Shown piece after piece: positions 34,675-44,130 of a DNA stretch of 64,000 nucleotides. This DNA is from Stieleria varia (GTDB lineage: Bacteria > Planctomycetota > Planctomycetia > Pirellulales > Pirellulaceae), in contig NZ_CP151726.1 of assembly GCF_038443385.1 (NCBI RefSeq), forward strand, positions 4,278,001 through 4,342,000. The letters are read 5' to 3'. Numbering within the stretch: position 1 is the first letter of the stretch; each line of letters starts with the position of its first letter. Below the pieces are notes generated by a model. That model was not told the DNA's origin. It did not search any database and saw only the letters and a list, made by a program, of their open reading frames with translations. Made by a program: the position numbers and the translations under genes.

Positions 34675-35637
34675 TCAGCCGGCGACGCGGAGTTGCGGCC
34701 GGGTGTTTTGGCTCATGATGTCGCGGAGCCGTTCGAACTCGTCGGCGTCGCTGAAGTGGATCGTGATCTTGCCGCGTCCGCGTGCGGAGCTTTTGATCTC
34801 GACTTTGGTTCCAAACACCATCCGCAATTCTTGCTGCATCGCTTCGATGTGTGGCGAAGGCTGACGGCGTTTTTGGCGAGTCGCGTTAACGACCTTCTTG
34901 CCGGTCTCCGCGTCCTCCTCGGCCTTCAACATTTCGGCGACCAACGTCTCGGTACCGCGAACGCTGATTTGATCTTCGATCAGCTTCTGCGCCGTTCGCA
35001 ACTGAACTTCCTCGTCACCGATCGGCAGCAACGCACGTGCATGGCCGGCGGTCAGTTCACCGGCTTGCAGCAAGTCCAGCACCGGTTGCGGCAGTTCCAG
35101 CAATCGCATCAGGTTGGCGATCGTGCTGCGGTCGATGCTCAGGCGGCGTGCCAAGTCATCTTGTTTGCACTGGTGTTCATCGATGTAGCGTTTGAAGGAC
35201 AACGCCTTTTCGATCGGGCTGAGGTCTTTGCGTTGTAGATTCTCGATGATCGCCAACTCGGCGACCAAGCGATCATCGGCCTCGCGCACTTCGGCGCGGA
35301 TCGTTTTCAATCCCGCGTGGATCGTCGCGCGAAGACGTCGTTCGCCGCTGATCAGTTGATACTTGCCATCGACCACGCGAACGAGGATCGGCTGCAGTTG
35401 CTGATGGTTCTTGATGCTTTCGGCGAGCGATGCGATCTCGTCGGGATTGAATTCTCGGCGCGGCTGGAACGGATTGTTCAGGACGCTTTCGACGGGCAAT
35501 TCCAGTGCTTGGATGCCGCTGGCGGAGGCAGCGGATGCTGAGTTGTCGCTGACCGGCGTGTCATCGAACTCGGTCCCCAACAATGCGGCGAGCCCTTTTC
35601 CCAAACGTCGATCTTTTCCGGTCGTTGTACTAGTCAC
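34675..35637 (-). CDS. parB: Chromosome-partitioning protein ParB
   Basis: Protein of 320 residues that would bind parS sites and spread as a CTP-dependent clamp. The N-terminal linker is followed by NPFQPR (55-60) and the CTPase motif GERRLRA (98-104). The helix-turn-helix (LARRLSIDRSTIANLMRLLE) and a C-terminal dimerisation region follow. The GTG at 35637 overlaps the parA stop by 8 bp (GTGACTAG), which explains tight coupling; the extra 20 upstream codons are parA shadow. No canonical parS (tgtttcacgtgaaaca) was found in the window. Confidence 0.93.
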   Translation of the reverse strand: MTSTTTGKDRRLGKGLAALLGTEFDDTPVSDNSASAASASGIQALELPVESVLNNPFQPRREFNPDEIASLAESIKNHQQLQPILVRVVDGKYQLISGERRLRATIHAGLKTIRAEVREADDRLVAELAIIENLQRKDLSPIEKALSFKRYIDEHQCKQDDLARRLSIDRSTIANLMRLLELPQPVLDLLQAGELTAGHARALLPIGDEEVQLRTAQKLIEDQISVRGTETLVAEMLKAEEDAETGKKVVNATRQKRRQPSPHIEAMQQELRMVFGTKVEIKSSARGRGKITIHFSDADEFERLRDIMSQNTRPQLRVAG

Positions 35638-36376
35638 GCTGGAGCACCTCCATGCACAGCTGGGTGTAAGCAAAAGCGCCGCGCGATCGCGGTGCATACT
35701 GAAAAACAGTTTGGCCGTGACTGGGAGCTTCGCTCAGCGAAACGTCCCGGGGCACGACCGAATCAAATACGATGTCGCCAAAGAACTCGCGGACTTCCGT
35801 GTCCACTTCACGCGTGAGTTCCAACGACGGATCGTACATGGTCAACAAGATCCCGCCAAAGGTCAGACGACCATCAGTGGCGACGATCACTTTCTTGATC
35901 ACCTTGATCAATTGGGTCAGGCCTTCCATGGCGAAGTACTCGCACTGGATCGGCATCAATACTTCAGTGCTGGCGGACAAGGCCGTTTGGGTCAGTTCGC
36001 CCACGCTGGGTGGGCAATCGATCAAGACAAAGTCGTAGTGATCGATGACGCTGTCGATATGTTTTCGCACTCGCGTTGTTTGTTGGTCGTCGCCGTGGGC
36101 GAGCAAGTCGACATCTTGGAAACTGCGGCTGCTGGGCAGGATCGCAAGGTTTTCGATGTGCGTCGTTTCGATCGCCTCCTGGCACGCCACGTCTTTCACC
36201 AAGGCATGCCCGTCAGACGGTTTGTGGCCCAAGGACGTGGTTGCATTGCACTGCGGGTCCATGTCCAACAGCAAACATCGCTGTCCAGACATAGCCAAGG
36301 CGGCAGACAGGTTGACGGCGGTGGTGGTTTTGCCAACGCCTCCCTTCTGATTGACCACGCAGAGAATCCTTCCCAC
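35630..36376 (-). CDS. parA: Chromosome-partitioning ATPase ParA (Soj-type)
   Basis: About 248 residues. The deviant Walker A KGGVGKTTTAVNL comes directly after the first strand, DMDPQCNATT follows, and the later switch is LIDCPPSVGEL. There is no N-terminal DNA-binding domain, so it is the chromosomal Soj type. Start codons TTG 36394, GTG 36385 and GTG 36376 are possible; the last gives the usual MGRILCVVNQKGG. ParA and ParB drive origin segregation. Upstream lies the 160-bp array and an everted inverted repeat (36464-36484). Confidence 0.92.
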   Translation of the reverse strand: MGRILCVVNQKGGVGKTTTAVNLSAALAMSGQRCLLLDMDPQCNATTSLGHKPSDGHALVKDVACQEAIETTHIENLAILPSSRSFQDVDLLAHGDDQQTTRVRKHIDSVIDHYDFVLIDCPPSVGELTQTALSASTEVLMPIQCEYFAMEGLTQLIKVIKKVIVATDGRLTFGGILLTMYDPSLELTREVDTEVREFFGDIVFDSVVPRDVSLSEAPSHGQTVFQYAPRSRGAFAYTQLCMEVLQRD

Positions 36377-36463
36377 TGGAGCCACTTTCCACAATCGAGT
36401 CTTGGCACCGTACTGATCAGACAGTTGTGCCGCACGGAGGGGAAGTTAGGTGAGAGAGGGTTG

Positions 36464-36484
36464 GTGAAACAAGATCGGTTTCAC
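36464..36484. promoter_or_regulatory. Inverted repeat GTGAAAC-N7-GTTTCAC upstream of parA
   Basis: Perfect 7-bp arms with a 7-base spacer about 70-110 bp before the parA start. The arms are the two halves of the parS core (GTTTCAC/GTGAAAC) in everted order and with a spacer. It could be an operator for parAB autoregulation or a weak ParB half-site pair. Only symmetry and position support this. Confidence 0.35.
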
Positions 36485-36579
36485 AAGAAACTGGGGTTGA
36501 CACGGAAGCTAGGAGGAATGGTGGCTCTGGCGTCGAAACTCCTGGTAATGGGATTCGCCAGAATTCCCTCTCGCTGAAC

Positions 36580-38723
36580 GTGTCTGGTGATGGCTGGCCG
36601 CTGAGGTGCCGCTCGCTATCGACTTGGAAAGTCGAGCGACGATAGTCGTTCGACCCTCCGAGTCGAAAACGGAAACGAAGCGTTTGGGTCTCGTGACCGG
36701 GCGTTTGCCAACACATTCGGTTTGACTTGCCCGGCGGCGGCTTCAGGTGATGGCCGGCCGCTGAGGTGCCGCTCGCTATCGACTTGGAAAGTCGAGCGAC
36801 GATAGTCGTTCGACCCTCCGAGTCGAAAACGGAAACGACGCGTTTGGGGCACGCGACCGGGCGTTTGTCAACACATTCGGTTTGACTTGCCCGGCGGCCG
36901 TGTCTGGTAATGGCTGGCCGCTGAGGTGCCGCTCGCTATCGACTTGGAAAGTCGAGCGACAATAGTCGTTCGACCCTCCGAGTCGAAAACGGAAACGAAG
37001 CGTTTGGGTCTCGTGACCGGGCGTTTGCCAACACATTCGGTTTGACTTGCCCGGCGGCGGCTTCAGGTGATGGCCGGCCGCTGAGGTGCCGCTCGCTATC
37101 GACTTGGAAAGTCGAGCGACGATAGTCGTTCGACCCTCCGAGTCGAAAACGGAAACGACGCGTTTGGGGCACGCGACCGGGCGTTTGTCAACACATTCGG
37201 TTTGACTTGCCCGGCGGCCGTGTCTGGTAATGGCTGGCCGCTGAGGTGCCGCTCGCTATCGACTTGGAAAGTCGAGCGACAATAGTCGTTCGACTCTCCG
37301 AGTCGAAAACGGAAACGAAGTGTTTGGGTCTCGTGACCGGGCGTTTGTCAACACATTCGGTTTGACTTGCCCGGCGGCCGTGTCTGGTGATGGCCGGCCG
37401 CTGAGGTGCCGCTCGCTATCGACTTGGAAAGTCGAGCGACAATAGTCGTTCGACTCTCCGAGTCGAAAACGGAAACGAAGCGTTTGGGTCTCGTGACCGG
37501 GCGTTTGTCAACACATTCGGTTTGACTTGCCCGGCGGCCGTGTCTGGTGATGGCCGGCCGCTGAGGTGTCGCACGCTATCGACTTGGAAAGTCGAGCGAC
37601 AATAGTCGTTCGACTCTCCGAGTCCAAAACGGAAACGAAGCGTTTGGGTCTCGTGACCGGGCGTTTGTCAACACATTCGGTTTGACTTGCCCGGCGGCCG
37701 TGTCTGGTGATGGCCGGCCGCTGAGGTGCCGCTCGCTATCGACTTGGAAAGTCGAGCGACAATAGTCGTTCGACCCTCCGAGTCGAAAACGGAAACGAAG
37801 TGTTTGGGGCTCGCGACCGGGCGTTTGTCAACACATTCGGTTTGACTTGCCCGGCGGCCGTGTCTGGTGATGGCCGGCCGCTGAGGTGTCGCACGCTATC
37901 GACTTGGAAAGTCGAGCGACAATAGTCGTTCGACCCGCCGAGTCGAAAACGGAAACGAAGTGTTTGGGGCTCGCGACCGGGCGTTTGTCAACACATTCGG
38001 TTTGACTTGCCCGGCGGCGGCTTCTGGTGATGGCCGGCCGCTGAGGTGCCGCTCGCTATCGACTTGGAAAGTCGAGCGACAATAGTCGTTCGACCCGCCG
38101 AGTCGAAAACGGAAACGAAGTGTTTGGGGCTCGCGACCGGGCGTTTGTCAACACATTCGGTTTGACTTGCCCGGCGGCCGTGTCTGGTGATGGCTGGCCG
38201 CTGAGGTGCCGCTCGCTATCGACTTGGAAAGTCGAGCGACAATGGCCGTTCGACTCTCCGAGTCGAAAACGGAAACGAAGTGTTTGGGGCTCGTGACCGG
38301 GCGTTTGCCAACACATTCGGTTTGACTTGCCCGGCGGCGGCTTCTGGTAATGGCTGGCCGCTGAGGTGCCGCTCGCTATCGACTTGGAAAGTCGAGCGAC
38401 AATAGTCGTTCGACTCTCCGAGTCGAAAACGGAAACGAAGTGTTTGGGTCTCGTGACCGGGCGTTTGTCAACACATTCGGTTTGACTTGCCCGGCGGCCG
38501 TGTCCGGTGATGGCTGGCCGCTGAGGTGCCGCTCGCTATCGACTTGGAAAGTCGAGCGACGATAGTCGTTCGACCCTCCGAGTCATAAACGGAAACGACG
38601 CGTTTGGGGCTCGCGACCGGGCGTTTGTCAACACATTCGGTTTGACTTGCCCGGCGGCCGTGTCTGGTGATGGCTGGCCGCTGAGGTGCCGCTCGCTATC
38701 GACTTGGAAAGTCGAGCGACGAT
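36580..38723. repeat. 160-bp tandem array (13.3 units) beside parAB
   Basis: The block tggc(t/c)ggccgctgaggtg recurs at 36591, 36751, 36911 and so on every 160 bp to 38671, with no insertion or deletion in any unit; only scattered substitutions occur. Each unit contains two hairpins, TCGACTTggaAAGTCGA and TTCGACTCtccGAGTCGAA, plus a conserved tail through gtcaacacattcggtttgac. 160 is not a multiple of three and no frame persists, so it is non-coding. It fills the space between parA and rpoN. Both hairpins also occur singly elsewhere in the window. Confidence 0.9.
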
Positions 38724-38748
38724 GTTCAAGGATGAGACGGCAGGCGGC

Positions 38749-40248
38749 TTACTTTTGGGTCAGAGACCAGTCTTTGCGTTGGCGGCTGCTTTGGATGCCC
38801 ATTCGCTTTCGGTACTTGGTGACCGTTCGGCGGGCGACGGTCATGCCCGCCTTTTTCAGTTCATCCACCAGCTTTTCGTCGCTGTAGGGATCCGCCTTGT
38901 CTTCTTTGTCGATCAGCTCCTGCAGTTTGATACGGATGGTGGCCCAAGCCACATCGTCTCCGTCCTCCGTCTGTGTGCCGCCGACAAAGAACTTTCGCAG
39001 GGGCAGGATGCCACGCGGGGTCTGCATCCACTTGTCGTCCACCGCTCGGCTGACGGTCGTGACGTGCACGCCGACCTTGTCCGCAATTTGCTGCATCTTC
39101 AACGGTTCGATCGCCTCGGGGCCTTCGTCAAAGAACTTGCGTTGGTGCTCCACGATTGCTTCAGCGACCTTGGTCAACGTGCTCCTCCGCTGTTCGATCG
39201 AGTCGATCAGCCACTGCGCACCGTTGATCTTTTGCTTGATGAACTCACGTTCTTCCGTCGAGCAATTCGGGTCCTGCAAACGTTGGCGATAGTACTCGCT
39301 GATGAAAAGCGTCGGGACGCGATCGTCGTCCAAGCGGACCTTGTACTCGCCGTCTTCGTCTTGTTCGAGCACGATGTCCGGCGTCACGTTGGGGACATGC
39401 GTCTCCATGAACGCGGCGCCCGGCTTGGGGTTGAGCCCTTGCAATTCGTCTCGAACGGTTTGAATCAACTCGATCGAGTAGTTCGTTTTCTTGGCGATTT
39501 GTGGCAATCGGTTGGCCGCCAGGTCTTCCAAGTGCGACGTGATCAACGTCTGCATTTCTTCGAAGTGCGGAAAATCGGGGGCAAGCTGTTTTAGCAAGCA
39601 CTCGCTCAGATTGCGGGCCGCGATGCCAACGGGCTCGAGCGACTGGACCACCGCCAAAGCTTCTTCGGCCAACACCAAATCGGCTTCGGTGTGATTGGAC
39701 GGCAGCAAGTCGGCGAGCGGCGTTCGCAAATATCCGCCGTCACGCGCATCGAGTACGCTGATGATTCGCTCGGCAAGCTTTTCGATGCGGTCGTCGATGT
39801 CCATCTCTGCGAGTTGGTGCAGCAGGAAATCGTTCAGCGACTCGGGACGCGACTGGGCGTTGGCCATCAAGTCGTGGCGACGATCCGCGTCGTCTTGCAT
39901 TCCACCGGCTGATCGTCGGAACGAATCGTCGAAGGTGCTCGGTAGCTCGGCGATCATGTTCTGAAGACGCTCGAAGTCCTCGCTGTTGTCACTGTTGTCG
40001 TCGACAACGAGTTCCTTCTCGTCTTCGCTGCGAGTGTCATTGGAGGGGGCCTCCAACTCGGTCTCGCCAATCGTATCACCCTCCTGGAACTCCAGCAGCG
40101 GATTCTCGTTCATCTCCTGCTCGATGCGTTCCTGCAGTGCCAGCAGTGGCAACTGGAGGATCTCCATGGATTGGATCATCCGTGGAGCGAGTTTTTGAGT
40201 TTGGATTTGACGGGCTTGGAGGCCCATCGACATACGCATTCCACTCAT
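38749..40248 (-). CDS. rpoN: RNA polymerase sigma-54 factor RpoN
   Basis: Protein of 499 residues. The glutamine/leucine-rich activator region is at the N-terminus (LAPRMIQSMEILQLPLLALQ). An acidic linker, the core-binding domain and the C-terminal RpoN box (ARRTVTKYRKRMGI) follow. Sigma-54 needs enhancer-binding AAA+ activators and reads -24/-12 promoters. ATG 40248. The gene is monocistronic with a perfect palindrome behind its start and the 160-bp array downstream. Confidence 0.95.
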   Translation of the reverse strand: MSGMRMSMGLQARQIQTQKLAPRMIQSMEILQLPLLALQERIEQEMNENPLLEFQEGDTIGETELEAPSNDTRSEDEKELVVDDNSDNSEDFERLQNMIAELPSTFDDSFRRSAGGMQDDADRRHDLMANAQSRPESLNDFLLHQLAEMDIDDRIEKLAERIISVLDARDGGYLRTPLADLLPSNHTEADLVLAEEALAVVQSLEPVGIAARNLSECLLKQLAPDFPHFEEMQTLITSHLEDLAANRLPQIAKKTNYSIELIQTVRDELQGLNPKPGAAFMETHVPNVTPDIVLEQDEDGEYKVRLDDDRVPTLFISEYYRQRLQDPNCSTEEREFIKQKINGAQWLIDSIEQRRSTLTKVAEAIVEHQRKFFDEGPEAIEPLKMQQIADKVGVHVTTVSRAVDDKWMQTPRGILPLRKFFVGGTQTEDGDDVAWATIRIKLQELIDKEDKADPYSDEKLVDELKKAGMTVARRTVTKYRKRMGIQSSRQRKDWSLTQK

Positions 40249-40301
40249 GGCATCGGCTCAAGTGAACTGACATTGCGGACGGTCTGAATTGACATGGCGA
40301 T

Positions 40302-40327
40302 GTTTTTGCAGCGCCCGCTGCAAAAAC
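40302..40327. terminator. Perfect palindrome, possible bidirectional terminator
   Basis: The sequence gtttttgcagcg-cc-cgctgcaaaaac is a complete 12-bp-arm palindrome with A/T-rich outer ends. It lies between recR and rpoN, so it could end the ebfC-recR transcript before rpoN. The remaining 230 bp up to recR hold no gene. Confidence 0.5.
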
Positions 40328-40559
40328 CGTTCCGACTGATGAGATCATACCGCACGGAGCAAGTCTTGTCTCAATTCATCTTTGGAAACGGAGCAGACCG
40401 GGCGTGAGGACGTGCCGGGAGGGGTGGATTAGGAAAACATTGCGGTGGCAAGGAAATGCCAGCAATGACTCGTCTGCCGGGACAAATAAGACGCCAACAG
40501 GCGGATTTCACCCCCGTTTGACCGGCAGGCGTATTCGTAGGAGACACGACCAAACAGCG

Positions 40560-41159
40560 CTAGAACTTCTGGCGGCCGGTCAGGGCGTCGGCGATCATTT
40601 CTCGGTTGGCGTATTCCAGGACGCTGCCGGCCGTGATGCCTCGGGCCAAGCGTGTGATCTGGACCGGGAATTCGCTGAGCAGATTGGAGATGTAGAGCGA
40701 TGTCCCGTCGCCTTCCACGGTCGGATTGGTTGCCATGATGACTTCGACAAAATTGCCCGTGCGGACTCGATCGATCAGGGAGTCGATGGTCAGTTGGTCG
40801 GGGCCAATTCCGTCCAGCGGTGCGATGCGACCGAGCAAAACGTGGTAGACACCTTTGAAAGCCTGAGACTGTTCCAAGCTCATCAGGTCACGAGGCTGCT
40901 CCACCACACAGAGTCGTGTGGCGTCCCTGGAGTCGTCACTGCAGATCGCGCATCGCGAGCTTTCACAGAGGTTGAAGCAAATGCTGCAGTACTGAACGTC
41001 CTTGCGAACTTTACGGATCGCATCGGCCAAAGCCAATGCCTCCGCTTCGGGGACCCGCAGTAAATGAAATGCTAGCCTTTCTGCGCTTTTGCGACCGACA
41101 CCTGGCAAGCGACCGAGCTGATCAACGAGCTCGGAGACGGCACCTGCGTGTTTGTTCAT
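40560..41159 (-). CDS. recR: Recombination mediator RecR
   Basis: Protein of 199 residues acting with RecF/RecO to load RecA at gaps. The helix-hairpin-helix (LVDQLGRLPGVGRKSAERLA) spans residues 11-30. The zinc site uses Cys58, Cys61, Cys70 and Cys73, and the Toprim domain starts near LCVVEQPRD. Full family length. The start is 5 bp after the ebfC stop; ebfC-recR is a widely conserved pair. dnaX, which often precedes them, is 4 kb away. Confidence 0.96.
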   Translation of the reverse strand: MNKHAGAVSELVDQLGRLPGVGRKSAERLAFHLLRVPEAEALALADAIRKVRKDVQYCSICFNLCESSRCAICSDDSRDATRLCVVEQPRDLMSLEQSQAFKGVYHVLLGRIAPLDGIGPDQLTIDSLIDRVRTGNFVEVIMATNPTVEGDGTSLYISNLLSEFPVQITRLARGITAGSVLEYANREMIADALTGRQKF

Positions 41160-41164
41160 CCGGC

Positions 41165-41524
41165 TCAGCCATTCCCAGTCATGGAGCTGATCATCCCCTC
41201 GATACCCGGTATGTTCAGGTTCATGTCGCTGGCCATTTCACGGATGGCTTCGGCGTAGCGTTGTTTGGCGGCCGCGCCGGCTTGGTTCGTTGCGTCCAAG
41301 ACGGCTTGCTCGATGACGTCTTTTTCCAGGTCATCGGATCGGATCGAGACCGATTCGAGCTTGCCAACGCAGGTCATCGTGACAGAGACGTTTCCGCAGC
41401 TTGAGGAGGCGCTAACGGTTTCCAATTGCATGCGAGCATTCAGCTCTTGCATCCGCTGGGGCAACTCCTGAAAGGCTCCGACCATCGAAGCGATATTGCC
41501 GAGATTTCCCAATCCTTTGAACAT
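41165..41524 (-). CDS. ebfC: Nucleoid-associated protein YbaB/EbfC
   Basis: Protein of 119 residues, a small DNA-binding dimer that coats the nucleoid. An N-terminal helix rich in Gln/Met (ELPQRMQELNARMQLE) is followed by VSASSSCGNVSVTMTC and SIRSDDLEKDVIEQAV, all typical. It forms a two-gene unit with recR. ATG 41524. Confidence 0.92.
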   Translation of the reverse strand: MFKGLGNLGNIASMVGAFQELPQRMQELNARMQLETVSASSSCGNVSVTMTCVGKLESVSIRSDDLEKDVIEQAVLDATNQAGAAAKQRYAEAIREMASDMNLNIPGIEGMISSMTGNG

Positions 41525-41909
41525 CGAAGCTCACTAACGTCGTAGAGGGGCGAATGAAATGCGTCTTTCAAGCAATCACGTTCAGGTGACCGCGACGCCC
41601 CATGATAGCGAGGAACCAAGTCCACGTCAGCCGCTGGCTGGTGAATGGATGAGATGATTTCGGGGTGAGCAGTATGCAGAGATTGCACTAGTGCATCGTC
41701 CGGTCTTGATTTTGGGGTTAGCCGTTTTGGCGTTAGCCACGGTTGTGTCACGAAAACCGTGGCTAACGCCAAAACGGCTCATCTACCGAACCCACGTTCT
41801 AAGACTGGACTTATCTTCAGGGTAGTGGATCTTGTTAAAGATCCTGTAGCGGTGGGATCTTTAACAAGATCCACTACGGCAAACCCTAACTTTTAGCTGT
41901 CCCCGACCA
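41525..41909. repeat. Intergenic palindromes between ebfC and a membrane gene
   Basis: Carries the 133-bp palindromic element copy 2 (41688-41810) and a second strong hairpin at about 41825-41878. That hairpin has long arms around gtagtggatcttgttaaag, with loop ctgtagcggtgg. No gene. Confidence 0.7.
41688..41810. repeat. 133-bp palindromic element, copy 2 (one end missing)
   Basis: Same element as 1188-1320 in reverse orientation: ctagtgcatcgtccggtcttg to taagactggac. The terminal gatgcactag is replaced by ttatcttcag, so about 10 bases of the right end are lost or another element has inserted there. Confidence 0.8.
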
Positions 41910-42254
41910 CTAGGCGGCAACGCGTTGCCCGGTTGGGTTGAACTCGGCGCTGTTGCTTGATGGGGAACGCGTGCCTCTGAATGCGGCGCGGACGCTCAAA
42001 ACGATCATCGTGAAGGTCGCCAAAATGAGTGCCCCGCAGGCGTAGGTGACCGTTTGTTTTTCCACGAGGCTCAATCCTTGAGAGTCAGCGGGCTCATTCC
42101 AAGCCATGAAGCAAACGCAGGCCAAGACCGCAACAAAGATGCTGCCGCCCAACAACGGCGTCAGAATACCGGCCAATGCTTTTTTCTCATCCTTGGACAA
42201 CGCAAAGGGAGGAGGATCTTGAGCCACGCGAATGGCGGACGGATCAAATTTCAT
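41910..42254 (-). CDS. Hypothetical two-span membrane protein
   Basis: Protein of 114 residues with two membrane segments (about 30-52, GGSIFVAVLACVCFMAW; about 68-90, TYACGALILATFTMIVL). The cytosolic ends are polar. Family not recognised. ATG 42254, alone between repeat regions. Confidence 0.6.
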   Translation of the reverse strand: MKFDPSAIRVAQDPPPFALSKDEKKALAGILTPLLGGSIFVAVLACVCFMAWNEPADSQGLSLVEKQTVTYACGALILATFTMIVLSVRAAFRGTRSPSSNSAEFNPTGQRVAA

Positions 42255-42912
42255 TGGAGTCAGGCGTGGGGATTTCGGAACGGGTGGCAGTTCGAGAAAA
42301 CGCTAGGTTACTCACAACAAATCGGCATGATCTGAACTGTGAGGGAACACCCCCAAAAAAGATTCGCCTGGTGCGAATGAATCGATTATCCGCACCCCGC
42401 AAAAATTGCCGGATAAGCATGTACGGTAAACATGAAGGGCAAGATTCGTTGTGCAGGCGATCTGATCAAGCCGGCCCAAGCTTGCCGATCTCGCGTTGAA
42501 GCGTTCTCAGCAAGTGAACCATAGAATGCTCCGCGCCACATCGTTCGTCAATGTTTTTTTAGCCGTGACAACTCGCTGCCCAAGGGGGGCGGTGGCAATC
42601 CACCCTGTCTGCCCAGACGTAGATCGGTCGCTCATGACCCGCATTCGTCACTCGGCTGGGCAGAAGTTTGGGGTTGACATTGTTTTTTCAGTCCATTTTT
42701 TTGTTCCATGCATCGCAATCAGAGTGAGCCTCAGGCGCTAGCCGTGGGCCGGCACCACAATCCGCCTCAGGCCCACGGCTAGCGCCTGAGGCTCACTGGG
42801 GGCCACTAGCTGCGCCGGCAGCCCACGGCTAGCGCCTGAGGCTCACTGGGGGCCACTAGCTGCGCCGGCAGTAGGGACATAATAATCAATCACCCGCATC
42901 AGTCATCCGCGC
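42255..42912. repeat. Intergenic region with composite repeat copy 2
   Basis: 42663-42888 repeats the composite at 26744-27068 without the 107-bp insertion; its gcccacggctagcgcctgagg arm is followed by a direct duplication (two copies of ctcactgggggccactagct). The first 400 bases hold no recognisable gene. Confidence 0.65.
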
Positions 42913-44130
42913 CTAGGCGTCCGCTTTGGCTTCGTAGGGGGTGGTCAAGACTTCCGTTTCCAGCTGCTGCACCTTTGGTCGTCGTCTTCGTCTTGCTTTC
43001 TCGGGGATCATGCCCCGCATATGCTCGAGTTTTCCAAAGCACAGCAAGCGGTCGTTGGGTTCCAGCGTGCGTTTGAGCCTCGGGTTGGGGATCACGCTGC
43101 TGCCACGATAAAGTGTCAGCACATTGATGTCTTTTTCTGGCAAGCCGGACTCGTCGATGGACTTGCCGATGAACTCGGAGCCGTCCGGGATATGAATTTC
43201 GGTGACGCCGTAGCCGCTGCTGACGGTCAACCGTTGGCGAATATCAATTTCTGAAAAGTCAACGCGGGCTGCCGTGTAATCGACGATCGCACCGGCGATG
43301 TCCAGTTGTGTGCACGTCTCGATGCCTTGTAATCCGGGTGATGAATTGATCTCCAGGACTTGGGGGCCGCTGTTGGTTTCCAGCATGTCAACACCGGCAA
43401 CGCGGAGGCCCATGATTTGAGCGCAGCGAACGGCGGTTTCGCAATAAGTTTCGTCGAGGATCACACGCTCGGTTTTTCCACCACGGTGTACGTTGCTGCG
43501 AAACTCGTTTCCTTGAGCTGTGCGTCGCATGGCTGCGACGACGTGGTCACCGACCACAAAGGCGCGAACGTCACTGCCGCGTGCTTCGGAAACGAATTTT
43601 TGAACCAAGACGTTCTGTCGTGTGCTGTGAAGTGTCTGGATGATCGCTTCGGCGGTCTTGACCGATTCGGCCAGAATGACGCCGACTCCCTGCGTGCCTT
43701 CGAGCAATTTGATGATGATCGGCACGCCGCCGACGCGTTCGATGGCGGGCAAGACATCCCGTTTTTCACGGACAAAGACCGTGTCGGGGATGCCGATTTG
43801 GTGTCGGCTCAGAATCTGCATCGATCGCAGTTTGTCACGCGAGTTGGAGATTCCAGCGGATGACGCGGTGGTGAAAGCGTCCATTTGTTCAAACTGACGC
43901 ACCACGGCGGTGCCGAAGTACGTGATCGAGGCACCGATCCGCGGCACGATCGCGTCATAGTGACTCAATTGTTTGGACCGATAGTACAAGTCCGGCGAAC
44001 CGGGCTCCAAATCGATCGAAAATTTCAGCGTGTCAAGCACGCGGACTTGGTGTCCGCGGTTGACTGCGGCTTCCTTTAATCGACGTGTGCTGTAACAGTT
44101 TTTGCTGCAGGAGAGTATCGCCAGCTTCAC
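42913..44130 (-). CDS. RimK-type ATP-grasp ligase with C-terminal RCK_C domain
   Basis: Protein of 405 residues. The RimK-like N-terminal domain (MKLAILSCSKNCYSTRRL) leads to an ATP-grasp domain (GVPIIIKLLEGTQGVGVILA to VLEINSSPGLQGIE). From about residue 300 follows a TrkA/RCK_C-like ligand-binding domain (GVTEIHIPDGSEFIGKS). RimK ligases add glutamate or other residues to protein or peptide ends. It starts with GTG overlapping the protease stop (GTGA), so the pair is coupled. The regulatory RCK_C fusion suggests ligand control; the substrate is unknown. Confidence 0.88.
   Translation of the reverse strand: MKLAILSCSKNCYSTRRLKEAAVNRGHQVRVLDTLKFSIDLEPGSPDLYYRSKQLSHYDAIVPRIGASITYFGTAVVRQFEQMDAFTTASSAGISNSRDKLRSMQILSRHQIGIPDTVFVREKRDVLPAIERVGGVPIIIKLLEGTQGVGVILAESVKTAEAIIQTLHSTRQNVLVQKFVSEARGSDVRAFVVGDHVVAAMRRTAQGNEFRSNVHRGGKTERVILDETYCETAVRCAQIMGLRVAGVDMLETNSGPQVLEINSSPGLQGIETCTQLDIAGAIVDYTAARVDFSEIDIRQRLTVSSGYGVTEIHIPDGSEFIGKSIDESGLPEKDINVLTLYRGSSVIPNPRLKRTLEPNDRLLCFGKLEHMRGMIPEKARRRRRPKVQQLETEVLTTPYEAKADA

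Noticed and set aside
35411-36577. 388-codon plus-strand frame opposite parA/parB
   Set aside because: Antisense shadow of two conserved partition proteins.
36580-38723. 160-bp array as a CRISPR
   Set aside because: The whole 160-bp unit is conserved; there are no unique spacers between short repeats and no cas genes nearby.
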